From Typhlomys cinereus (taxonomy: Eukaryota; Chordata; Mammalia; Rodentia; Platacanthomyidae), in NCBI GenBank assembly GCA_023101885.1, contig JALPQD010000159.1:3813994-3877993 (forward strand): a DNA stretch of 64,000 bases, read 5' to 3'. The first letter of the stretch is position 1; each line of letters opens with the position of its first letter. Both the position numbers and the translations under genes were made by a program. Shown here piece after piece: positions 11,941 to 21,970 of this stretch. The notes beneath the pieces were generated by a model, which saw nothing but the letters and a program-made list of their open reading frames with translations, had not been told where the DNA came from and searched no databases.

Positions 11941-13343
11941 CCGCTGTAGCGGGCTGGGGTCACCATCACCTCAACCATCACGAGCAGCCAGGCCCAGACC
12001 CAGCAGCCACGCGCTGCCCCACCTTCAGCACCTCCAATACCAAGTCCCGGGAACACAGGCAGCTGGGTGAGGACAAAAAGTTCATCACAACCAAGGTTTT
12101 TGGGAGCAGTAAAATGGTTCAGTGTAAGGAACTGATATGGTTTCATCAACAGGAATGACATCAAGGAAGAGGTATTTGTTCACCAGCCTGCCATGAAGAT
12201 TAAACTCAGGAAATAGCTTCACAGTGTAGGAGATGCAGAGTGTGATGTTGAAAGAGAAAACGATGTAGAGGTAGCAAAAGTTATACAGTTCTTGGGGGAG
12301 TTCCAGTTCAAGGCAGTAAATACGCAGCAGACCACAACCATTATTGATGCTATCCATCCACCTCCTAGGGGATCCTCCATGCAATTACCAACAGATTTGC
12401 CAGAATAGTCAGAATGGGGAAAAGAATGAGGGATCTGAGAGCCTCCTGAAGGCCAGCCCTACCCCAGATGAAAGTTCCCACCTTACTACATGGGGAGACC
12501 CTATGGGCGTCGACCACAGTATTCCATCCTCCTAGGCAAGGAGAAGTGATGGTAGGTGCTGACCACCAGGGTGCCAGAGAGCAAAGTAAACTAAGCAAAA
12601 TATGTATGAGGTTATAGACCACAATCAGCAGGGACTTTCCTTCCCAAAGACAGCCTAGGGAAGAACGCAATGAAGATAAGGAAAATCAAGGAGGTGAGAC
12701 CCAAGGTCAGCAGCCACTGCAACTTCAATTAGCCATGCAGAGGCCCAGAAAGCCTTAAGCCACAAGATGGCAAAGAGGTAAAAGCAGCCCATCCACATCT
12801 GAGAATTCCTCAGCTCCCCTGGCTGAACAAGGCAGGGCTGAGTAAATTTGGACTTATCATCTCTATCAGCACCTGGTTTAGTCATCCAACAAAAAGTGAA
12901 TATGAAATTCCAGCAATAAGATAGGAACACAAGAATGGAGCTGAAGACCTTAAGTGCTTGCTTTTTTCCAAGCTAACCAGATGCACCAGAACTGTCTGCA
13001 TCATCTATGCAGCATGGGTTTTTTGTTATTTTTGCCTTTCTTTGTGGTATGGACGAAAGCATTTTTTAAAAATGCCTGTTTTGGAAAAAAAATGCCTGTT
13101 TTGGAACACATGTGCCCTCTGATACACACATATACATACATACATACACATGTACACAATGAATGTATAGAAAAAAAGACTGTTTTTTCTCAATACACCT
13201 TTAAAGATTTTTAAATTGTTTCATATCTAGTCAACTTGAGATTTTTAAGAACTTCATTTACAACTGATTTTTTTCAAAAAAGTCAAACTACAAGCACTTG
13301 TTAATAAAGGTCTTAAATGATTGTCTTTCTGTTTAAAATAAAG
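11941..13343 (+). pseudogene. Ybx1-ps: Processed pseudogene of Y-box binding protein 1
   Basis: The parent gene encodes an RNA/DNA-binding cold-shock-domain protein. The retrocopy runs in one piece, without introns, from the 5' UTR through the coding region (11980-12845) into the 3' UTR. Recognisable parts are the N-terminal Gln/Pro/Ala-rich segment (from 11980), the cold-shock domain (about 12090-12260), the NYQQ and NGEKNEGSES segment (12383-12441), the RRPYGRRPQYS-like segment near 12500, and the final AEQGGAE-like end before TAA at 12843-12845. The 3' UTR matches to AATAAA at 13303-13308. The start codon is ACG, a glycine in the GYGF RNA-binding motif is TGA, and indels occur. It is flanked by AAGAAAAATAC at 11930-11940 and 13344-13354, a perfect 11-bp candidate target duplication. 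It cannot encode YBX1. Confidence 0.93.
13106..13170 (+). repeat. 3' SINE fragment inserted in the Ybx1 pseudogene 3' UTR
   Basis: The CA/TA-rich stretch containing TGCCCTCTGATACACACA resembles the SINE tail at 29185-29215 and interrupts otherwise continuous Ybx1 3' UTR homology. It is bracketed by A-rich copies of AATGCCTGTTTT (13070-13081 and 13090-13101) and a diverged copy (13171-13186). The left copy is tandemly doubled. Confidence 0.55.
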
Positions 13344-13354
13344 AAGAAAAATAC

Positions 13355-14084
13355 AGACTTTGTAATGAAGATTTTCACCTTCATTAAAATCTAACCAGGT
13401 TGTTAAAAAATGAACTGCCAGGGAAGCTGTTAAACCCCTCAAATTTATCTAAAAGCAAAATGACTAAGAAAAAGAAAGTCATGATACTATTTAAGTACCA
13501 TGCTCATGTATTTTAATGAATAGTGTGCAGAAATCTCATGATTACTTTTTTAGCATTGGTATTCTAGGGAACAGAATATATGTCAATGTAGAAATTGAAG
13601 CTATATACACACATACATACTGATGCATGATTATTAGGATTGGCACCAAAAGAAGTTACTTAATATTTTTTACTGTAATTTGTCTCCATGGGACTAATCA
13701 TGGTATACCTCACAATCAGCAACAATCATTAGCATAGATGGTAAAATGTTAATCCCTGAGAGATCTGAACACATTATAGCCTACACCAGATTCTCATGAA
13801 CATCACATTGCAAATTGCATCCTGCAGAAACATTGGATCCAGTTTCTTCTTTCACCACAAATCTCAGAGCAGGTAGGTGTCCCTTACCTTAACTCTCTAT
13901 ATGATGAATAAGTTTTTCAACTATATTAATTATTTTTGACAAGTTTACACTCTCTAATTCATTTTGGTTTGAGATTTTTAATAGAAATCTTTCATTAGAA
14001 ATTCCAATTCGCACAAGGTAAGAGCTTATGCTGAGGACATGGATTCTCATTTGAGCTCTGTCCTTTCTCTCTAATATTGATAAT
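13355..14084. other. Unassigned AT-rich DNA
   Basis: No recognised feature between the Ybx1 pseudogene and an L1 tail. Confidence 0.45.
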
Positions 14085-14245
14085 TTCTTTTTTATTTTAA
14101 TACATTTTTATTATTATTTCAGCTCATACAAACTTAATAGGTACACCAGTTCCCTCCCTCCCTCCTCCTCCCCTTGAACCCCCTGCTCTCCCTCCCTTCA
14201 TCCCTCCCGCCCCATCCCCCCCCCCGTGCCTCCTGCAATTTCTAG
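14085..14245 (-). mobile_element. Extreme 3' end of an L1
   Basis: On the plus strand GCTCATACAAACTTAATAGG and TACACCAGTTCCCTCC are the reverse complement of the last 45 bases of the full-length L1 at 46035-46070. A poly-T run precedes them and a pyrimidine/C-rich tract follows. Only about 160 bases were inserted, so this is a very severely 5'-truncated copy. Confidence 0.85.
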
Positions 14246-14289
14246 TAAATGTTATTGTACTCTTTGACTAGTGGCAGAGAAAAGTGTAC

Positions 14290-14640
14290 ATGCAATCTTG
14301 ATTTATGTATGTGTATACATTTTCTGTTTACATGTGTGTATTCTGGAGTGCATATACACATGCATGTACATGTTTATATGCACATGTATGTGTGTTCATG
14401 TGTATCTGTGTGTGTGCATGTACACGTGTGTGTGTTTCCACGGATTCCAGAAATCTACAAGTGTCATGTCCTCTCTACCCTGCTTTGTGAACAGGGCCTC
14501 TCACTGAACCTACAACTCACCTATTGAGAAAAACGCAGGGTCTGCCTATCTCTGCTCCTTTTCCAGGTCTGGCATGACTGACTGGTGTCATCAAGTCCAG
14601 TTTTCACCTGAGTGGTGGAGATTGAGCTCAAGAAATTTTT
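14290..14640 (-). repeat. Old B4/RSINE-like SINE with a TG-rich tail
   Basis: A TG-rich stretch (14300-14440) is followed by GGGCCTCTCACTGAACCTAC, the segment seen in reverse-oriented B4-type SINEs of rodents. The head end is too diverged to place exactly. Three overlapping open frames here are translations of the TG repeat. Confidence 0.45.
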
Positions 14641-15861
14641 TGCAAGTAATTGCAAACTTGCGCCATTTCCCTGCTCACACACTTTGTACCAAAATGTTAT
14701 TTTCCCTCCTTTCTCAGAGAAATACCTTGGCTCTCTTTAACTCTTTTTATATACCCTATCAGCATTGTTTTTAAGCAGTATTCCTCTTTTCTTATGTTAC
14801 TGTCATCATAACTTTATATTACTTTCATGTTTTGCACATATCATTACTGTCTGCAATCTTTTTCTTCTTAATACCTTTAGGATTAATCCTGAACTTCTTT
14901 GGTTAACATACAAATCTCTAATAATGTAGCTCATTTATTCTCAGACTTTTATTGCTATTACAAGAAAAATTCAGTAGCATCAGTTACATGTTACATGTTG
15001 TGCAACTTTTAACTATTTTCACCATAAATAATAGTCTTTCCTGAAAAGATATTTAACTTTTTTACAAACTGTTCTCTGCCTTTGATTAAGGTAAATCTTA
15101 TTTTTTTCTAATGAAAGTTTATGCTTTTTATGTATAGTTTGCTTGCATGTAACATAGGGGAAAATCTGAATAAAAATATCCTTGCTATTTTTTAGGTTTA
15201 GTAAACTGTTAAAATTCACTGTGGAGTACAGTGAACAGAGCTGTAAAATGACAATCTCCTATAAATTTGCTGTAGGTAATACAACATATTGGTATTATAT
15301 AGAATGGTAGTCTAGCTTTATGAAGACTGTTTTCCTGGAACTACGTACTTCTTTTTAGCTGGAGAAAGTTAATAAATAAATGAAACATTATATTTCGAAA
15401 CAAAGGGAAAATCGAATCCTTTGCTACATTAAATATATTTTCTGATTTTCTTAAATTCTGAATACAGTTATGTGACTTGCCTAAGAAATGTTCGTATTTT
15501 TAAATACTCACTTACTTGTAGGTTACTAACTTTTTCTTCTAGCTTTCTGGGTAGTGGCCACTAAGTTTCAAGTAACTAAGTTACTTAAAGGTTTATGGGT
15601 ATCAAATATCAGGTTTTGCAAGGTCCTCTTGGAGAATACTTGAGAGGTATCTAGCTGACTTTAATAATTATTCATTTCCTAAACAATGTCATCCTTCATC
15701 TCTTTTGAGTACAAAATTACAAGAACTTTAAGATAAGGTTTTTATTGATAATAGTGTACCATATTCATGGTTTGTTGGCTCTTGCACAATTAATCTTCAT
15801 TCTAACATCCTATCCTCACACTGTCCAACATTTTAAATGTTGAGGTATCTGGCACAAGTTC
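14641..15861. other. Unassigned AT-rich DNA
   Basis: No supported feature up to the 5S retrocopy. Confidence 0.45.
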
Positions 15862-15878
15862 AGAAATAGAAAAAATGA

Positions 15879-15965
15879 GTCTACGGCCATACCACCCTGA
15901 ACGCGCCCGATCTCATCTGATCTCGGAAGCTAAGCAGGGTCGGGCCTGGTTAGTACTTGGATGGG
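15879..15965 (+). pseudogene. Rn5s-ps: 3'-truncated, tailless 5S rRNA retropseudogene
   Basis: The segment begins exactly at the first base of mammalian 5S rRNA (GTCTACGGCCATACCACCCT) and follows it to GGATGGGAGA, position about 90 of 121. I see one difference, G to A at a CpG (CTCGTCTG to CTCATCTG). It then stops, with no poly(A). The 16-base sequence AGAAATAGAAAAAATG occurs directly before it (15862-15877) and directly after it (15966-15981), a perfect target-site duplication. The final AGA of the rRNA overlaps the first AGA of the right duplication. The product lacks the 3' arm of helix I and cannot be functional 5S rRNA. Confidence 0.95.
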
Positions 15966-15981
15966 AGAAATAGAAAAAATG

Positions 15982-16624
15982 CTGTCACTATGATCACTTA
16001 CATTTATTAATTTCAATTGATTTGTTGTTCATTTTTTCTTACCTTTTGAAACTGCTTCATGTTTTATTTCTATTGAGTTTTTTTTTTGACAAATGCAGGC
16101 ATGCTTATAATGGATTTTGGGTACTGGTAACACCTACCTTCTCTAGGTTCTCATCCCTATCATACCCCCCTTCTTCCTGGAAGTTCTTAGTTGAATCACT
16201 AAATAGTTGGCATCTTTTTCTTTGAAGAATATTAGAGTATTAGATTATCTTGTAGTAGAACTAGTGACATAGTTATAACTGAAGATTTTTGAGCTCTAAT
16301 ACCCTTGTATTCTGAATCTTGTTAAGTATTGTGTCAGAGGTTACATATTAATCAAATAAAGTTTACTTTCATCACATTTGTGAAGGGTAGCATACATGAA
16401 TAATATTTACGGTTTGAATAAAAGCTTTCTTAAATTCATGTAGCTCTTTCACCACTAATTAATTTTAAGCAACACATCTAATGTTTTAATTTTATTTTTC
16501 TTAATATGTTTAGAAAATTAATGAAGAGAAGCACTGCATTTATGAATCTAAATATTCCAATTAGTATAAAACATATTAATGTTGCTTTGCAGGGTACTTA
16601 CTATACATGACCATTATTTTTAAC
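15982..16624. other. Unassigned AT-rich DNA
   Basis: No recognised feature. Confidence 0.45.
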
Positions 16625-17230
16625 ATATTATTTATTTTTAAATTTATTTTTATTTTTCTAATTTTACCAGCATATTGAATAAATATCCGTGCTTCCCTCC
16701 ATCTCACCTCCCTCCCATTCTCCTTCCTTCCTTTCATCCATCCATCTCACTCCCTCCCACTCTTCTTCTTCTCTGTTTCTATGGACCCCAGGGTTCTCTG
16801 TGGCTTGTTAATGCCTGTGGGGTAAACACATATCATATCAATTGTGTGGCATATCAATTTGCTTCTCTTCAGATCACCACACTGATAGGGGCATTTCCCT
16901 TCACTCATCCAGCTTTAATTCTGAAGATTTCCATTGTATGACTTTTATTTTTCTTGAGTTCCTGGATAGTCTATGGGGCATGTTAGTATGTCAGTCATTA
17001 TGCTGGTTTAGTAAGGACAAGTCTCACTGCAGTGAGTTCCTAGATGCAGCAGTTTTGTTTTGAATTGGAATGTCTTGTCCAATGGTGAACCTTCCCATAT
17101 TTAGATTCTTGCAATCTTGCTGTCCCCTCTTTGAGGTTCCCAAGGTCTTAGGATGAGGAAAGATCAGGTTTGTCTGATTCTGGGTAAGCCCACCTGTATC
17201 GCTGGTACTCTACATTATGGCTGGCCTTCA
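16625..17230 (-). mobile_element. 5'-truncated old L1 3' UTR
   Basis: A T-rich start, a pyrimidine-rich block (16685-16790) and a CTCTGTTTCTATGGACCCCA segment match the same positions of the L1 remnant at 6290-6330. The segment around TAGATGCAGCAGTTTTG to GGAATGTCTTGTCCA parallels 6560-6605, and the TCTTAGGATGAGGAAAGATC stretch parallels 6668-6690. It belongs to an older subfamily than the element at 39738. Confidence 0.7.
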
Positions 17231-18319
17231 ACATATTGTTTAAACTAATTAGACTGATTATATAATCATTTCACAGCTTTGCCCTTGATAGTGTCACTAG
17301 CATAGATGCCATGGACAGATTTACTGACTAGGAATCAACTTGAAAATGTTAATTGTGTTTGTGAAAAATCTTTAGGATATGTATGTATATAATCATCTTG
17401 TTGTTTATTGAGTATCCATATTTTTTTCCTAAGTTCTAGTTGAAAACATTTTTACTTCCATGCTTTTATTTTCATTTTTCAAGTAATGAAAACCACAAGA
17501 CTATAATCAAGTTTGTAGATTAAACCTTTTGTTGTGTTTTATTTAACATATATCCAAGCACCAAAGAGAATTTCAAATGGACATGTAGAGAAGTAATGAT
17601 GGCATGATTGCTTCATGGACTGTGGATCTTTGGTGAACCCCCTGTTAAATAATCTTGTATATGGGACAGAGATTCAGGTTTTATTGTGCCAGTAGACAGT
17701 TTTGACTTTTGTGGGAAATCTCTGACACATTCTCTAAGCATATTGTCGTTCATAACATTGACATATCCTGCAAACACTTTTAAGGTTTTCATGTAAATTT
17801 CACTATTGACAAAGATCAGTCATAATGTTACTAATTGTTGGGAGATTCTTCAGTAGTTGAAAGTAGAATACTTTGAATACCACATTAATATGCTATTAAT
17901 TTATGTTCAGAAAAAAGTTTTTTCAGATATGAGACACTATGCTTTTGTTGATGGTAGATGAAGTAGCTACACTTCACCATTTGATTACTATAAACATATC
18001 TCAAAACTACTTTATAATGATCTTTAGGATAAGAAATCAACTTTTAGAATGGTAACAACACATCATTTTGAATATTAATATTGTTCATAATTAAGAGAAT
18101 TTATACTTTATATGATTAACTAGATTTCAGTTTGGGATCTGAATATTATCAAGAGATAGGATTTAAATCTTAAAGCAGACATTTACCAGGTTTTAATAAT
18201 ATGCCATTTTGCAGAAACCTAGTTAACTCAAAAATTGGAATGTAAATTTTTGCATCCTACAACCAGAACCTTAACGAACAGACTTATGTTGTAAAAGAAA
18301 TGTATTTTTTTTTAAATTA
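17231..18319. other. Unassigned AT-rich DNA
   Basis: No supported feature. Confidence 0.45.
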
Positions 18320-18798
18320 TGAAAGGAGAGATTTTGACTACCATTGCCGAATCCCCTGCCGGCAAGTGGGGGGAGGGGAAAAGGAAGGGGGGAGAGGTAG
18401 GGGAGAGGGGAGAAGGGGGAAACAGTGGGGCTTCAGGGATAGAGGCAAGGGGTCAAGCAGGCGACTCACCACCAGACCCCGGGAATCAGGTGAGAAGCAA
18501 GCAGTGGAAGAGTTGCCGCAGATTCAAATCCATCAAGTGTTTGGGCTTATATAGGGTCCAGAGTCCAATCAGGTGTTACCATCCCTCCTCCTGCAGACAG
18601 CCACCAGGCATTTAACTGTTTACTAGGTGTCCATTGTAGGGTCAGGTTAGATGGCCACTTCCCATTGGTTGTTCATCCCTCTGCCTGCATGGTCCTCTGT
18701 TGGGACATGTCTGGGGCACGTCTGTATGTATCCAGGCTTGTCCTTGAATTTGGGAGCTGGGCTAGGGCCTCCCTGAATCAGTAGTGCCACAGACTACA
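18320..18798 (-). repeat. LTR-like, promoter-bearing GC-rich segment
   Basis: Read on the minus strand this block has CCAAT (within plus CCCATTGGTTG, 18661-18671), an inverted CCAAT (plus 18567 region), TATATAAG (18546-18553), and then a GC- and C-rich downstream stretch with several CpGs. It contrasts sharply with the AT-rich flanks, and its minus start reads TGTAGTCTGTGG, compatible with a TG-initiated LTR. I see no AATAAA at the expected place and no sure target duplication; a GAAAG occurs on both sides (18321-18325, 18799-18803), which may be chance. The alternative is a retroposed or diverged host promoter. Confidence 0.45.
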
Positions 18799-18857
18799 GA
18801 AAGTAGACATTCCATAGAATTAATGTTTTCCTAGAAATACATGATTTCTTAGAATAT

Positions 18858-20030
18858 AAAAAATTTATCTTTGGGCTGGAGAGGTGGCTCAGGGGTTAAG
18901 CCTCCGCCTTGCAGGCAGAAGTTCCTGAGTTCGGATCCCAGATCCCACGTATAGACGGCAGGCGGAAGCGGGGGCGGCCTGCGTTTCTGGTCCTGGTAGG
19001 GCGGAGCCTGTGAATCCCCGGGCAGAAGGAGGTGGAGGCGTCCATGGTGGTTCGAGAATTCGTCCGTGGTTCTACACATACACAGACACACGCGCGCGCC
19101 CACATACACACGCAAATGCACACAGTTGAATAAATAATAATAATAAAAAAAATTTACCTTTGAGTGTGTCACTAAGTGGTTTTGGTACTAGGATCCACCT
19201 ATTAGGGAGCACATACAGTGCTTAAATTTCTGTGTCTGGGATACTTCACTCAATATAATTTTTTCTAATTCCATCCATTTCCTGGCAAATCTCATTAATT
19301 CATCATTTTTGATGGCTGAGTAGTATTCCATTGTATAAATGTACCACATTTTTCTTATCCACTCCTTAACTGTAGGGCATTTGTCCCTGGCTAGGAGGTG
19401 ACATCCAACACTCATTAGGATGGAGCCAAGGGCAGTCCAGGTACGGTAAAACTGGAAGAAGAAAAAAAAAAAGAATAACAAACCATAATTCAGATCATTA
19501 GAGACCCTACATTAATCACCAGGAACCAGGCCAGACTAATCTCTCCCCATCCTAAAGCTCAAGTAAATTTGCGGAAGAGGAGGCGGTAAGATTGTAAGAG
19601 CTTAAAGATGGAGAGGAACATTGATATGCAAGATACTCTACACACGTTAGGGCTGAAGTATTCGTAATAGGACTTTGCATGACCTGTGCAATGACCAACA
19701 TGTCATTGACCCCTCAAAGTCTAGGCAAGGGATTAATAGCCACAATAATATTCCTAAACTAAAAGGAACACAAAAAAGGCTCTAGGCAATGCTACTGAAT
19801 CCCTACACTCCATCAGAGAGGAGGACCCAGAGGAAAGTTTGACATGCACACTAAAGGATGCTCCAGGAATGGGAGGGGGAGCACTGGGAGAAAGGGAGGG
19901 AGGGGGTAAAGGAGGAGAATAGGAGGGAGGGAGCAAGAGAATACAGGGAGGGGTGGAGGGTAGGAGGGGGAGTGGAGTACCTGTCAAATTTGTATAAAAA
20001 TTATTAATAAAAAGGTGAAAAAAAATTCCC
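18858..20030. mobile_element. Twin-primed (5'-inverted), truncated L1 with a nested SINE
   Basis: The left part (to about 19380, ignoring the SINE) is L1 on the minus strand: a frame at 19188-19378 encodes the ORF2 C-terminus, including TMEYYSAIKNDEL and ending SLIGGS, like 44930-45076 of the full-length L1. From about 19381 the sequence continues as L1 3' UTR on the plus strand (GTCCCTGGCTAGGAG, like 45440 onward) to an A-rich end near 20030. Opposite orientation of 5' and 3' parts with loss of about 300 bases between them is the signature of twin priming. The G-rich tract of the 3' UTR is at 19865-19975. Confidence 0.85.
18873..19146 (+). mobile_element. Young B2-superfamily (DIP-like) SINE
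   Basis: Full structure: head GGGCTGGAGAGGTGGCTCAG, box-B-like GAGTTCGGATCC, GC-rich middle, CA tail, GAATAAATAATAATAA end. Target duplications are 18858-18872 and 19147-19161 (one T/C difference in 15). The flanks join into L1 sequence: ATTTATCTTTG before and AGTGTGTC after correspond to uninterrupted sequence at 56832-56850, so the SINE landed inside the inverted part of the L1. Confidence 0.9.
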
Positions 20031-20149
20031 TTCTTACAGAAGACATATAGAGAGTAAGAAAAATACCATTAGTATCATGGGAATCAGGAACTCAATATTA
20101 TTTATTCTAATGTTTATAAAACTTGGTTTTCAACTGTTTTAATGATCTG

Positions 20150-20332
20150 GCTCTTACAATCTTACCACCTCCTCCTCCACAAATTTCCTTGAGCTTTAAG
20201 ACAGGGACAGATTAGTCTGGCCTGGTTCCTAGTGATTAATGTAGGGTCTCTGATGATCTGAATTATGGTTTGTTATTCCTTTTTTTTCTTCCAGTTTTAC
20301 TGTACCTGGACTGCCCTTGGCTCCATCCTAAT
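20150..20332 (-). mobile_element. Internal L1 3' UTR fragment, inverted partner of 19414-19601
   Basis: The plus strand runs from CTCTTACAATCTTACCACCT to GGCTCCATCCTAAT. Its reverse complement matches 19414-19601 almost base for base, including features not present in the full-length L1 (GAGCCAAGGGCAGTCCAGGT and ATTAATCAC). Neither an L1 3' end nor a poly(A) is present, so it is not an ordinary truncated insertion. Confidence 0.8.
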
Positions 20333-20995
20333 TGTATCTAACTTTAAATAGTATGTTCATCAGTTATAATTTTCCATAAGTTGAATTTTGCTACATGTGA
20401 TTTTATTACATCATTGATTATTGATTCCTTGATAATTCAATTATAAAATTTAGGCCATTAACAGAGGTGATATTATAATAAAGAAGATGAAGCAAATGTC
20501 AGAAAATAAGATATTGAAATATCTGAAAGTAATGTTAAATAAAACTTAATTTAATTTCTTTAAAGATAATTCCCAGTTATAAGCTAACTCTGTTTACAAA
20601 GATGAGAGTATGATGTGTAGAACAGTTTATAGCATCTAAATCTATCTTAACTGAGAGGGTAAAATATTTTTAAACTATCATGTTAATTTCTTTATTGACA
20701 TTTTTATTTTTGCTATATCAACAGTGAATTTTTGTGTTTGAATTACCCACTACCTACCCCTACCCCATCACACCTACCTCACCTGCTATTCCCTTCAGCC
20801 AGTTTACTTCCCTGAATGTGTGCCATCTAGGATGCCCATCTAGGATGCCTGCATAGGCCTAGTGCCTGGGTAAGAATGGTCCCCCAGTGCATAAAACATA
20901 TGGTACATAAGCTCCTTCCCTCTCTTGTCCAGTGAAATATTTTCAGATTACTCTGCAAGTAATTTAAGAAATATGGCTTTGAAGTAAATTGTTGG
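20333..20995. other. Mostly unassigned DNA
   Basis: A pyrimidine-rich block at 20745-20800 after a T-rich stretch could be a very old minus-strand L1 tail, but I cannot show it. A 14-base direct repeat of CCATCTAGGATGCC occurs near 20823-20850. Confidence 0.35.
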
Positions 20996-21395
20996 ATGTT
21001 GTCATGTTAGTCTCGGCTTTTAACTTGACAGTTGGGAAGTGAATCTGTGGGGTATACCTATAAGAAATTATCTAGGTGAGAGGTCTCTGAGGAAGCTTAT
21101 AAAGTATTGCCTTGAGAGTATAACTGATATGAGAAGACCCAGCCTACTGATATGAGAATACTTACCTTATACTGTTCTCTAAATAGGTGTTGTACATGAA
21201 GATGAATTATAAAGGTTTCTTTCCTCTGCTGTTAGATTTGGATGTGGTGTGGCCATTTTTCTTGGCTCTTGCTGGCATGACTTTCTTTTCAGACTATGAG
21301 TTGGAATTGTAAGCTACAATAAAACCCTTTCCTCCTCTAGTTGGTATGGGCCAAGTATTTATTACATAAATGGAAAAAGAAGCTTTAACACAAGT
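20996..21395 (-). repeat. Dispersed repeat family A, reverse orientation
   Basis: The segment ends with CTACAATAAAACCCTTTCCT and a CCTCTAGTTGGTATGGGCCA stretch, the reverse complement of the 5' part of the family A type (GTTGCTG... and AGGGAGATTTAT region). The opening part with AACTTGACAGTTGGGAAGTG corresponds to the second 3' variant (see 63178-63600). Diverged, class unknown. Confidence 0.45.
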
Positions 21396-21934
21396 CGTAG
21401 TGAAAAATCCATAGCTACTGAGAAAAAGTAAATAAAGCTATATGGAGTATCACATAGTTAGTAAACATATGGTTGTAGCTTCCTTAGATCCAAATGTTCT
21501 AAGTATAGCATGTAAGATTACACAGCACAATTCTATTTAGTAGGGTACTGATTGTAGCATGTGGAAATTTACATTCTAATTTTGTAGTTATCTAGGTTTC
21601 TGCAAATGACATACTATTAAAAACCTGGTGGAAAGGTCTGCCTTAAGGTTATACATCCCATAGCGCTTGATAATATTCAGTTTCCAAATTGAAATAACTT
21701 AATTACATTCTCTGAGGATCCATTTTCAGAGTCAGTGCAGCTGTTGCATTATCTTTTTTAGAAAGACAATTATAATTATAGGCAACTTCTTAAGAAGATG
21801 GAATTAATAATGCATGGCAATTTTGGAGAACAGTGAGAATAAGGTGTAGCTTCATGTATGAAAGTAAGACAGATAATGACAGACCAAGAGAAACAACCAA
21901 TTTTTATATGTTGTTCTCTCTGTGGGGTGTGTGT

Positions 21935-21970
<36 letters not shown>

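Noticed and set aside
12085..12930. Several minus-strand open frames of 91-101 codons
   Set aside because: They are opposite-strand shadows of the Ybx1 pseudogene.
15879..15965. Functional 5S rRNA gene
   Set aside because: It lacks the last ~30 bases and is flanked by a target duplication, so it is a retrocopy.
18300..18615. Overlapping plus-strand frames of 84 and 98 codons rich in Gly/Glu/Arg
   Set aside because: They translate the G-rich tract of the LTR-like block, whose promoter signals are on the opposite strand.
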